From Schistosoma haematobium (Eukaryota; Platyhelminthes; Trematoda; Strigeidida; Schistosomatidae), in assembly GCF_000699445.3 (NCBI RefSeq), contig NC_067196.1, positions 81,086,364 through 81,150,363 on the forward strand: 64,000 nucleotides of DNA, read 5' to 3'. Every line of letters starts with the position of its first letter. The stretch's first letter is position 1. A program made the position numbers and the translations under genes. This document shows positions 35,201-46,900 of the stretch, piece by piece. The notes beneath the pieces are model-generated. The model made no database searches. It saw only the letters and a program-made list of their open reading frames with translations, and was not told the origin of the DNA.

Positions 35201-35958
35201 TGAGTCCAGGCTTGAGATGCAGAGGGAGGACGCCAGGTGGCACATCGGCGATGACTGTGCCGAAAGTTAGTGCTAGCCAGAAACAGGTTGTGGTCTGTGC
35301 ACAGTTGCAGTAGACGGTCCACGTTATCTGACCTGCGACCAACGAGTCCCCATCGGCCACCTAAACGACTCTCTTCTGTGCCTAGACGCCCGACCTGAGC
35401 ATTCAAGTCTCCGGCTAGTACTACAATATCTGTCGAACGCACTTTCTAGAGAAGAATAGAGGACTTGTGGTAAAACTCATTCTTGATTGCATCCGGGTTG
35501 CAAGCTGTTGGGGCATAGGCGGAGATGACGAAGAGACATCGTTCCTCACGCCGATTTCATCTCACTTTGATGGAACTTTCTAATCTAACAGCGCATAACC
35601 GACTGTTAATGGGGATCCAATGAATTAGTGCTGCATAAGTGTGCGAACGTTGAAGGAAGCCAGCCTGAATGGTGCACGTGGTTTCAGAAAAACTGCTTCA
35701 GTACTCATGACCGGTGGTGACATACAATTTTCAACCGGATAGTGACTCGAGAACGTTTAGATTCAGTCGAACTTCCACCATAGACGAGCTGCTGTATAAG
35801 TATAAAAGAGGGCGAATAATGACGTAGTAAATAATAAAAATAATAATGCGAGTCACTTGATTGTTATTTGAAGCGAGGGGAATATTCTTCATAAGTAGAC
35901 AGTTTATCATGTTTTTGTGTGCGGGCTGAGATACTGCCCAGGTGTCCAAACCGAAGCA
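32246..35958 (-). mobile_element. RTE-type retrotransposon, second subfamily, interrupted by a solo LTR
   Basis: Minus-strand element running from a 5' leader (about 35740-35958, containing GTGCGGGCTGAGATACTGCC) to an ATTT-repeat tail at 32246-32270. Endonuclease pieces include LASFNVRTLMQ, VVLAGDLNAQVGRL and DSDHALVCANLTL (35053-35680), with part of the endonuclease deleted. The reverse transcriptase at 33625-34209 is open and keeps QAGFRSGRGCIDHIF and LEYADDIVLL (YADD at 33727-33738). The C-terminus (32743-33036) includes ACETWPLRVEDVRRL and LRWLGHVL. Frameshifts at several points make it inactive. An LTR sits at 33009-33416, and the element abuts the CR1-like element on its right. Confidence 0.9.
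33009..33416 (+). mobile_element. Solo LTR inside the RTE (LTR copy 1)
   Basis: It begins TGTTGGGATATTC and ends GTTGTAATACA. Inside are TATATAAA at about 33223 and AATAAA at about 33247, the promoter and poly(A) layout of an LTR. Removing it restores the RTE reading frame CDVSLAVKG. CAGACTG occurs at both junctions, so the exact edges are ambiguous by a few bases. Related LTRs lie at 42121 and 51751. No gag or pol lies nearby, hence a solo LTR. Confidence 0.8.
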
Positions 35959-35959
35959 G

Positions 35960-38900
35960 GTGGTTATCTTAGGCTAGGTTATCTTATCGTGTCCTACGAT
36001 ACGACAAGGGGAAAAAATTTAGGCGTTTTAAACGCTCATCGTAAGGGAGTCTAGAAAGACCCTTCACTGATTTCGTTCCCACACGCTGGACACGCTCAAG
36101 GGAGTTAGTATCCTTTACCAGATACGGGCTAGCTGCTTGAATACAGTACTCTAAATGTGGTCTAACATATATGGGATATAAAATTCGAAACGCTTCGTCA
36201 AAAGATTTGAACGCTCGGCGAAGTGACCATTACCCACGAAAACCTTTGACAGTGGCTGCTTTGCAATGCGTAGTTGTTTTTAAATCATGACTTAATACTA
36301 CTCCTAAGTCTTTATGCTCTTGAACCCATCGAAGAGGTTTACCCTCAATAGTGTAACGGTAACTATTACCGTGACCGATGTGCATTAGTACACTCTTCCT
36401 AGCATTGTTTTCTAAGCCCCACTCTCGAGCCCATCTAACTAAATCGTCTAAGTCAGCTTGAAGATCCACATGATCAGCCGCACTTTTTATTGTTCTCCAG
36501 ATTTTTACATCATCCGCAAACAATAATGTCGACGACCTAAGTAACAGCGGTAACTCATTAACGTAGAGAAGGAAGAGCAGAGGGCCTACCACTTTTGACC
36601 GGCTTCCAATCGGATAGCGTTCCGTTGACCCTAACTCTCTGTCTGCGGTCACATAAGAAATTTCCTATCCACTCATGTACAGTACCTATTATTCCGAAGC
36701 TCGTGAGCTTCTGCATAAGACCTACGTGTGAAACCTTGTCAAATGCTTTGCTAAAATCTATGAATATCACATCGACAGACAGACCGTTATCTAGGGCTGC
36801 TGTTCAATACTCCCTCGCAATAAGCAAGTTAGTCAAGCACGAACGCTTGTTACGAAATCCGTGTTGCTCGGGAGCTAACAGATTGTGTAAATCTATGTGG
36901 CTTAGCAACCTAACCCGAATTATCTTTTCAAGTAACTTAACGACTATGCTAGTTAGACTAACAGGTCTGTAGTTAGATACTATATGTCGCTGACCGTCCT
37001 TAAATATAGGACTAACTATAGCGTCCTTCCAATCTCTAGGGAGTTGAGCAAGTGAGAGGGACATGTTGAAGAGTGTCGCAAGCGGTTTTGAAATAATGTC
37101 CGCAAGAGATGACAGCAACCGTGGATGTAACCCGTCAGGGCCTGGTATCTTACCAGGTTCGAGGTTAGTTATCAACGGAAGGACAGTTTCCTCAGTCACC
37201 TGTACAGATTCAATGGTTGGTATCTCGGTGTGAGTGGGACAAGTATTTGTTACAATAAACGTAGAGAAGACTCCGCTAAAATAGTCTGAAAAAGTCTCAG
37301 CTTCTGCTCGATCTGATTCAGCTAGTAATTCTGAATTTTGTGTAACAGTGACGAGGGAATACCATCACTACGTTTCATTTGCCGTCTAACATACGAAAAC
37401 AATCCTTTCGGACAAGTACGGCTATCATATACTAACTGTCGTTCGTAAGTGGTACGGGATTTGGCTATGGTTTTCTTACAGATATTACAGTATTTTTGGT
37501 ACTCACGCTTAAATGGTGCATGACCTGTCAACAAGAATAAGTCCCAGAAGTGTTTCCTACGCTTTAACAGCTTCCGGGTTTCCTTATTAATCCATGGAGG
37601 GCAATGTGATAGCATACGTGCTGACCATGGGATGAACGGCGACGTTACGGACTCGAATGTAGCCTTAAACTTATTCCATTCATCTTCGATCAATCCATCC
37701 GCGTCGACTGACCAATCAGTCGAGATAGCACAGTTTCTGATTTCTGGAATATTAGCTCGCCAGATATTGGGACAGGGTGGAGCAGATACGAATTGTATAC
37801 CATGTGTCCTAAACTTAAAGTGAATTACAACGTGGTCACTGTTCACTAGTGGAGGAAGGTGCTGGATATCAAAGACATCCTCACAGTGGTGAGTGATGGC
37901 GAGGTCCAGCAGTGACGGATCATGTTGAAAATCAATATGTGTCGGTTTTGTGATACATTGTACAAGTGCACACTGAATAACGGCAGATAAAAGGTCGCTA
38001 TCGAAACCACTATCTGGATCTGTAAGCTCTATCCAGTTGATATGCGGTGCGTTGAAGTCCCCAATGATGAGACAACATTCTGCCATACTCCAAGAACAGA
38101 TGTGTCTTAGGATAAAGTCGTCAGCAAGATAAGACGGACTACGGTTTATTCCCCCTATAGTCACTAACCCATTTCTAGGTTTAATCTTACAACATGCAAC
38201 CTCACATGTGCCACTGATATGAGCCTCCGATATGGTTGATTGTATACGAAAGTGATCCCTAACGTATAATATTATACCTCCCTCTTTGCGACTTGAAACT
38301 CTATCACTTCTAATACAGATATAGCCTGCAATGAGCGGAGAACAGTCTATATCTACTGTGAACCAAGTTTCTGTAACAACGATTATATCGGGACATAGTT
38401 CTTGCACCATCAGACTTAGCTCGGACGTTTTATTTCTAAGACTACGAGAGTTCGTGTAGCACACACTTAAGGTGTTTTGGCAATCAATCGTTCTACCCAT
38501 ACAGGCCTCGGAAGCATTGGCTTCCAAGACCTGACTATCCGAAAACCCTTAATAGTAAGGTTATTTTCGCCATTTAACTTGCGAGTCCTCATCTCCGTAA
38601 GAGCATTCTTCCACTTGATTCGATCCTCAAGCGGCCAATCTGGTCGAATACGGATATTTGAGTCACGAGTTTTTGGTGCGTTTTTCAATAATATGTCTCT
38701 TTCTTCGAAACTCCCGAGAACCAGCTTCAGGATTCTTCTTGGTTGGGTCTCGCCTCCAACCCATTTACCAAGTCGTATTACTTTTGTAATATGTACCCCT
38801 GAAACCTCTTCAGGTAGTACATTCCTTACCACAGACTCCACTAACTGCAGGTCATGTGCATGTCTTCTAGCAGGGTCGTTGTCTTTCGACTCCTCTAGAT

Positions 38901-39700
38901 TCCAAATAATTAAACTAGGGAGGGGTTTAGCTTCTTTTGAAACTGTGTTCACAGCTTCCGACCGTGACGTTAGATCCTGTATTTTAACTACTGGTATCTT
39001 ACGATTAGTTTTTATTTTAACAGTCCTGGGAGTCAAGCGAATGACTCGCAACAATGTCAGACGAACCTTTATTATGGGACTTTGGCGGATTGGTCTGAGA
39101 GTCCACCAAGGACTTACCAAGTAAACATTCATTAGTTTTATCTATCTTTCCTACTCTTCTGTGTTTTCGCGTCATCCATTTTCCATCAGTCGAAACGTCT
39201 ACATTAGAACAACTCGGGACAGTAATTGTTTTGTCTGGGTCACCGGTTGCTGCTGTAGCAATATGGCCACCAACGTCTAATGACGTGTCACTCACTGATC
39301 GTTTCGGGGGAGAACGTTTAACTGCGGGTTGCACAGGCAGATGTCTGGCTTGCGCCGTGATAGCACTTACGACACTAACGCAATCTTCGCCATCAGTACC
39401 AATGTTATCAGTACAGCCCTCATCAACCTTCTTATTAGCCAACACCAGGAGACTAAATGCTTCCTGGATAAGCAATGTTTTGCTCGAGCAACAAAAACTA
39501 CAAAGCCAATGACAGTTGGGCTTTGAACACTTTTTATATGCAGTGGGGCTTAGTCGGGTGCACATCTTGTGGAACCACTTATTACACTCATCACATTGCA
39601 TCCCTTCATCCACGGGAAATAAGCAGTATGGTTGTCCACATTTATGAGCAGACCTAGCCATCTTGAAAATCAACTAGAACGGTGACAAAAACAGGATATG
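35960..39700 (-). mobile_element. CR1-like retrotransposon, nearly full length
   Basis: ORF1 (39673 to about 38467, one frameshift near 39100) starts with a PHD-type zinc finger: CGQPYC, CDECNKWFHKMC, CHWLCSFCC. ORF2 starts with an apurinic-type endonuclease at 38527-37322 (TNSRSLRNKTSEL, VVTETWF, CLIIGDFNAPHINW, NSDHVVIHFKF). It continues as reverse transcriptase in three pieces: PGKIPGPDGLHPRLL, APEQHGFRNKRSC, IFIDFSKAFDKVSHV, and LLFADDVKIW with FADD at 36509-36520. Damage: a shift at 37320, a stop at about 36805 and a shift near 36590. The 3' end (about 36000-36230) is cut where the RTE begins. Confidence 0.9.
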
Positions 39701-39719
39701 TAAAAGGATTTTCAAACCT

Positions 39720-40375
39720 TAACTAAGTAAATCAAGTAAAAGTTGACCAAGTATGCTTCGATACAATAAATACACAACAGCAAAATCGAAAAACTCAATA
39801 CAATATCACTTTAACTGGGGTAGATGCAATTAAAGTGTAAACAGTAGTTTTGATGCGTAATTTACGATCAAAACAGTTAATTAATTCAACGAGAAAGAAT
39901 ACCACCTTCCTTTTAAATAGAGCGCGTTTGAGATGAAAGGTACAAATGTCTAACTCTCCAATGTATAAAATATCTGGATTAAAATATAGGACATATATCA
40001 GGTACTGACTTAGTCACGTCTCACAGATGGTATATGACGAACATATCAAAAATCATGAAACTTTCGAACACTTCTCATAAACAACGGCCATGTTCTTAAA
40101 ATTGGATTATAAAGTTAGAAGCGTTTAATCGACTCTGATAAAATGCCGGTAAATATAATAAAATCCAGGAGTTAGAACTAATTTATTAGTGAAACATGGA
40201 TAGAATACATCTAATTAAGATTCGGTAAGCAATTTGCTAAGGCAATGAGTAATGGCTTCTTATTGTGTGTGAAACGTGAAGGTTTGGTTTATGTTTCCAG
40301 ATAGAACCATGCAGACGTATCAAGCTAGTATGTGGGCGGAATTTTATGACGACCAAATGTTCGATAATTCTGTTT
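39720..40375. other. AT-rich spacer without recognised gene
   Basis: Lies between the 5' end of the CR1-like element and the 3' tail of an RTE fragment. No gene or repeat recognised. Confidence 0.5.
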
Positions 40376-40377
40376 CA

Positions 40378-40990
40378 ATCAGTCATCAACAACGTAGAAC
40401 TTCGTACGTACGTACATAAGTTCGAGTTGCCATACCACATTAGCACAGAGATACAATTGTTAATTCAAATTCCGTAGTGGTAGAGGTAGTAAAACTATAA
40501 GCAGTGATCAGAAAGATTAGGGTTTGAAGATGCTATTCAAGGATTATAATCCAGTGAAATAAATTTGGAAAGAGGAAAAAAGTGAAATGAAGAATTCAGA
40601 AGATTAGAATTTGGGAGAACACAAAGAGTAGATGCACTTGCGCCATTCCAAACGATTTTGAGCCATGTCATTCAAGGTCTCTAACCATCGGTTGCTATCG
40701 TTTCGCAGATCCCAACCAGGTAGTCTACATCTATCAACATAGCTCAGTCCACTTGTCACTGACTTCATGGATTTGTTCCATTTTTTGATCTGACTGCCCC
40801 TAGTTTTCTTCCATCCTACTCCTACACCATGAAACATCGCAAGCCGGGGCAGTCGGTGACTGGGCATACGCAACACGTGTCTCAGCCATCTCAACTGATG
40901 TAGTTTCACTACTCCACCACTTGATTTGTTTAATAGGTTAGCATGGAATCTGACAAGCAAGCTAACGTTCTGAAAAGCCAACGAGTTGCT
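40378..40990 (-). mobile_element. RTE-type retrotransposon, 3' fragment
   Basis: The minus-strand frame 40981-40604 encodes the C-terminal domain, VVKLHQLRWLRHVLRMPSHR to NRLEWRKCIYSLCSPKF, nearly identical in layout to the copy at 61399. The 3' UTR and tail (GTATGGCAAC..., CGTACGTACGTACG) follow down to 40378. 5' truncated, with everything upstream of the C-terminal domain missing. Confidence 0.9.
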
Positions 40991-40999
40991 AAATATTCA

Positions 41000-42120
41000 T
41001 CGTATGACACGTCACGATAAGAACGTTTTCGGTATACTGAAAATACCAGTATTCATTTACCCATATTTCCCGTTAATGTATTGCTTTTTAACCTTACATA
41101 TGAGCTGATAAGTTCAGATAAAGATACATTTATATAAGTTGTATGCAATCAATATTAAACGCGATCAAGCTTATTGTACAAAGGTTATTCTAATCGTGCT
41201 GTTCTAGTTAATACGTGTCAAAATAAAAAATGAGCGTTATTGTACGACATGTAATCGTAAATATTTACGTGTATCTTGATTCCATATTGGTCTTTATTGT
41301 ATTAGTGTGGCGTGATCCGTATTTTGCAGATTAAACTATACATTTCTTTGATTTTTCTGACAGCTGCTTTTTTGAAATATATTAAGGTAGTTGCTGAACG
41401 AACAACTTTTCGAATTGGGTGCTCCAACAATTCGTGTTAGGAGGGATATAATTTATCACAGGTTAGGTTATGCTTGTTCCTTTCGAGTCACTCATAATTT
41501 AACTTAGTTCTATATAAATATGAAGTGAATTATCCCATTAATTAAAGGCGTTTTGTGGAGATTGATTTAATTTTTTAGCTGTATTTATCAGAGATTGATC
41601 GTCGTTGGGTTACCATCGAAAACTAGGGATCCTTTTGTGACGAATACAACCTTCAAATTAAACCGATTTCTACTAAACCACAATAATTAGATCTTCCAAT
41701 GTACTTGAAGATGTCCCTGAATTTCCAGTGAGAAGCCGTGGCTGATGTAATTCAAACATGCTTGAAGTGAAGCAGTTGTCGCTGGTGGAATTAGAGGGTC
41801 GTCATGCTATATCACGAATCGATTAACTTTGTACCATTGAACGCTGATCCTTTGGTTCTAATGGCTAAGTGTTTGTTGTGATAACTAAATGTTTTAGGTT
41901 CAATCGCCTATGAGGTCAGGTATTTACCATTGAGGAGTCCAGCAGTAGAACTATAGATAACTGAAGCCTTTTATGCAAATCTTCATAACTTAAGCAAATA
42001 TTTGACTGAAATTCTATCAGCTTTGGTTCGCATACTGAACGGATCACCTCCATATAGCTATCACAACACATTGATATGGAATGCGAGTAGCGGTGGGACC
42101 CAGGATGCGCATTTCGTGTT
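41000..42120. other. Region without recognised gene
   Basis: AT-rich. A pyrimidine-rich acceptor-like site at about 41362 is followed by only about 25 open codons. No repeat relative found. Confidence 0.45.
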
Positions 42121-42480
42121 TGTTGTGACTATATGTCCGGCTTTTTATCACGTGATTTATCCACCAATCAAAGTACGACTTATACAATCTTAGCGCTGTG
42201 CCAAACCAATGACGTTCAACCGGCATGAGCAGCCTAGCGTCCTTATTGGTCCTATGTCCGCCTAATCCGTCCACTTGAGTTCAGAACACCAATACCAGAT
42301 TCCACTATGCGAATCCAAACATTTATTTCAGACATACTGGGGTTATATATCAAACAAACAAACCCCTACGCACCATAAAATAGGAAATAATATTTGTACA
42401 CAACAAAGCCAAAAAGTGGCTGTGAATGTGTGAGGCAGTAGTTAATAAACTGAACATAGCTTAAGAACAGTAAATCGTAC
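42121..42480 (-). mobile_element. LTR copy 2 (minus strand, diverged)
   Basis: Matches the reverse complement of the LTR at 33009-33416: blocks CATGAGCAGCCT, ATTGGTCCT, TTCAGACATACT, GGTTATATATCAA (TATA box complement) and CACCATAAAATAG. The left edge is TGTTGTGAC at 42121; the right edge is uncertain. No internal retrotransposon sequence. Confidence 0.65.
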
Positions 42481-42546
42481 GATAATAAATTATAGGTCAG
42501 AAGTTACTCGTGATTTAATCTTCGCTCGGATATAGCAATCTTATTT

Positions 42547-42775
42547 GTGACTGGTCAGCTAGATATATCTGCACCTCAGAGTTCATGTTGACTACTGGAC
42601 ATGGTCCCAGTACTTTTCACTTCAGACGCCAACGCTTGGGCATCTTAAGCAACAGTTCTGGGACCGTGTTCTAAATTTAGCATCAACTCTGAGGTGCAGA
42701 TATATCTAGCTGGCCAATCACAAGTAAAATGAAATACGCGTTTTGGATCCCACTGCAACCCGCATTCTATATTAT
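42547..42775 (+). mobile_element. Family A hammerhead fold-back (A3)
   Basis: Inverted arms (about 42547-42592 and 42681-42720), with a second inner stem (GGTCCCAG / CTGGGACC), are followed by a decayed ribozyme region: CTGGCCAATCACAAGTAAAATGAAATACGC stands where the hammerhead core was, then GGATCCCACTGC typical of the family's 3' side. Quoted in part only by key residues; the core is inactive. Confidence 0.6.
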
Positions 42776-42779
42776 TATG

Positions 42780-43940
42780 AAGAAATATATCACTCATATG
42801 GGTTCTCATGTCATTTTCATCTAATTGTCCATGTTTAATATTGATATGAAGTCATTTTCACTTATTTGATCTTGCATAACTCGGAAGATTATCCCATCTT
42901 TGGTTTTGATAAACAAGGGAACTTTTAAACATCTCATTTTAGTGTCTAAAAGCTTAAATAACTACAAATCCGTTAGCTGTTACTGACACTAAATAAACAT
43001 ACAAATCTAATTATAAAAATATGAATTTATTTAGATAATAATATAATCATGCAAGAATACAGTTTCTCAACCTTTTGAGAACCTTAAAAAGTCTTGATGA
43101 TTTTTCTCCGTAAACATCTTGGAATAATTACAAGTCAAGAAGCCCACAGCTATGACCTAAGTAAAGCAACTGTACAGTTGTTTCGTTGTTGTCAGCATTA
43201 TTCCAAAGGTTCAATGATTGCCTAGGGAAGGGCGGTTTGTAATATTAACTACTTTTGAATTATTACATTTAACTGGTTATCATTTCGACTATTACCATTA
43301 TTAAACTGAGAGCTTTTTTCCAGATTAATAATTCTACACTTTTAAATGTTAAAAACGGGGAATTTTTGATTACTTCATTATGATTTTAAGTGAGCAACGA
43401 GTAACCTATCGGTGCACTCTCAATACAATTTGTAGGGGATTAATTGAATATTGGGATCACCAAGTAAATATCAGCTCTTTGAAAGCACACATACGCCTTG
43501 CTGATAAGCGTCCAACATTACGAAGTCTAGACCAGAGACTTTTTCATATTGATTGACTGGAAACAGTGATTCAATCACAATCAACATAGATCCTAAAACT
43601 GAATGGTGCTGACCGATCTTTGTCTGAATAATTACGTAATTATTGATTAATGAACTATGTTTCTGCAAAAATCTATGTTTATATGTAGATTCTTTTATCC
43701 ACTTCAATACATCCTATACAATAAGTTTGAATCAAACAAAAATGGAAACATACTCAAAACACAAAAGATGGACAAACAAAATTAATGGGAAGAAAATCAC
43801 TAAAAATTCACAAATGATAATGGTAAAGTAGTTAGTTACAATAAAAATTGTCTGATTATGGATAATTATATAGCGTTTACAGATGTGAAATATTTTCATT
43901 GCATAATCATATCTATGAACAATAACTTCATAGTTGTAGT
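42780..43940. other. AT-rich region downstream of the SID-1 stop codon
   Basis: Should contain the 3' UTR of the minus-strand SID-1 gene just below 43950, but no clear AATAAA on the minus strand lies close to the stop. Open frames at 43471-43707 and 43732-43953 have no recognised content. Confidence 0.45.
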
Positions 43941-43949
43941 AGTTAGTGA

Positions 43950-46900
43950 TCAAAAAACAAAAATCTGATTTCTTGGACGTTTTGAGAGATCGTCGTCCAT
44001 GTACATTATTAACTAAAATTACGAGAAAAAAACAGCATGACAGTTTTAGTGATTAAATATATTGAGCAGAACATCAGTATTATGTTTTTATCAAGAAAAG
44101 TCATCTGATCGCTCTGTAGGATTTAATTTGTCTTACAGATGTAATTCTAAAACATTTCCTAGACTGGCGAGCACAGAGTCTTAGCTTAGCCAAAGTCAGA
44201 ACAAGTAAGCTATTAGGCTTGAAAAACTATCTATTTTGAACAGTAACTATAGCATAACAAAAATGAGTCAACGAACTTAATATCATTCATAATAAACAAA
44301 ATGATGTTCAGTGAATACGCAAAGCATAGTCATACAAGGTCAAGGAAAATTAATGTGATGGTGAGCGTTTCATGTTATCATTGGTGGGTTCGCTTATCGA
44401 TCACACTACACGCTCCGAGCAATAATACTGGGATCCGATTTTTTTTCAATCTGAGTGTAACACGTTGCTTTAGGACAGGTCTGTGTCAATGTCTAAACTA
44501 ATGATAAAAAGTGAAGCAGGTTTATCACTTCACTTGTTTTGGAAGGCTTAGCACTCCGAGTGAGGTGGTGTCTGACGAAATCTCAGCACCAATTCATAAT
44601 TTTCAGTTAACTTTACCCAACTTACATCACATGCGGTATAGGTGAGATGTCCATCTAACAAACAAAGGTAGACTACACCGTGTAGCAGTCTACTGTGTAC
44701 AATTACATGACTATGAAACGTAGTTTATGGAAAACAGGAAACGTGTTTAATCCGGAGGTGTTTGGTATGTGCTAGGTCTGCTTAACCGTCTATTTAGACG
44801 TGCGATATTATCTGCAGTATGAGTAGACTAGAAGAAATCTAAGGGAAGTCAAACTAAAATGTAGTCCAGTCCATGATTTTATTGACAGTTGTTCTGAGCC
44901 ATGTTGGTAGATGCAGACTATATGCTTGAGGTTTAAGTGATAACTGGTATCAATCGTTGGACAATTGGGTGATATGGCTCACAATCGTTCACAATAGTGA
45001 GGATGTATTAACTCGTTTTCTTCCTTTCGATATTTAATTCCAGTATTCCTTCATATATACCTACTTTTACACTCAGTTTTATTATTAATGCTTATGTCTT
45101 TTTAATTCCGATTGCTACTACATCATCTTCATCTTGTCATCTCAATATGATATGGAAACTAGGATCACAACATAGCAATATCAGGCTCTCTAAGGTGGTT
45201 GAAGGTAGTTTATATGATACCCTGCTTAACCTAGGTTTCGTGCTATTTGGCAGTCATCAGCAAGGTATACATACCTGTAATCTTATTCCGTAACAACAAT
45301 TAATTTTAAGTTTTCATTTGTATTATTTTACTACCTTTTTTCAATGTTGAAGCAAATAATGCCTAGAAAATTAGTACAATATATTTTTGCTAAATATCAA
45401 ACTATGTACTAAATTGATTTGACTCATTATACTAAATAAATATTTATTTAGTATAAAAACTAAGTTAGTGAGAAAATACTTAAAGGAAAAAGACTAAAGA
45501 GTACGAAAAACATCGGATATTGGTCTAAAGAATTTACCATAAATGAGAAGAACATAGATATTGAAGATAAAAAGTGCCAAACATCATGTGCATCATAGAA
45601 ATCCAATAAAACACAAGGTTGATTAAGTGCACGAGAACGAGCAGGAGTTACCTAAAACCAAGTACGTTACAGTTTTGCTTAGTTGTTGTAAAAAAAAACA
45701 TTTCAGTTATGAAAAAAGTCTGTTAACATTAGACAACAATGACATAGTAATATCATCCGTTTGTACATGTTTAAATTAACTAAACATTGAGATGAGCTCG
45801 TTTGGCAGATTAAGTGTTACTCTAAACTTTAACAGTTTATCAATATCCCATATTGGTAACCTTCACGTATGTATTATTACGTATTTATGTCTGAAATAAA
45901 TTATTCTCACTATTTTGTTTCACCTTCTGAAGATCATACACAGATGGGAATCGTCGTGATAATGGTTATCCGGCTAATTTGCATACGAAGTACTAGAATA
46001 GACGCACAGATGTCCTCTATAAAGAGAGTTGTATTGAGTACACGTCTTCTGTTTTGCTAGATATTTTATGAAATTTCAGTGTCATAAAAGGTTTTTAAAA
46101 CAAAACTGAACATGTTATTTGTAGCTCCATAAGAATATCAAGAAAATAACACTACTGTCTGCTAACTTAAAGAACACTACTGTTGAAGGTGGAAAACAAA
46201 TAAAGGTCACAGACATTTTTAAGCAATCGAACTTTCAAATAATCACTTGTTTCTGATAAAACCATTCTATTGAGTAATGAAATATTTAGTAAAGTTGAAA
46301 GATTGGTAACACAGAACTATTGAGTTAACCATGATAGGTTCTTCTCCTTAGTGACTATGATTCTAGACGAACTAAAATCAATTTGATAAAGACTTAATGG
46401 TGATCAGGCTAAACGTATTAAGTTAGTTATCTAATCTGTATTAAATTGTATGTGACCGAAGTCTTCGAGATGTAATGGATTAATTGTCGATGATATCCAT
46501 TTGAAACTGACCATAGTAATTTAGAAATATTCTCTACTGAGCATATCTTACATCTTTACCATTTGATTACTTTTTTAACGCTCCGTTATCTGTACCTCTT
46601 GTTATCTTTAATACAATCTAAAGTTCTGTAATGAAATACAAAAAGAAACTTGAAGCTATTTAGTTCTGTGTAAAATTTGTAAGTTACTACAACAGTTTAG
46701 GTCATTTAGATTCAGTTGAAATCTTGATTATAATATTAGCATGAAAGCTCTTAATACTAGTGACAAGTCTGAAAGCTATGTGTCGTAATTTATTTTTTCA
46801 AGTGAGCAACTAATCTAATATTTTATAGTATCTAAAATAAACAACAATAAAGATTTTCTACCAACATCGATAATTCTTTTGAATCTTCTCATTGATGTTT

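Noticed and set aside
34992..35360. 122-codon minus-strand frame overlapping the RTE endonuclease
   Set aside because: The overlapping frame 35053-35442 has the endonuclease motifs (GDLNAQVG, SDHALV). This one does not.
38477..39124. 215-codon plus-strand open frame
   Set aside because: Antisense to ORF1 of the CR1-like element, which has a zinc finger and continues into an endonuclease. The plus frame has no recognisable content.
41362..41450. Possible exon after a good pyrimidine-rich acceptor
   Set aside because: Only about 25 codons before a stop, no donor and no recognisable content.
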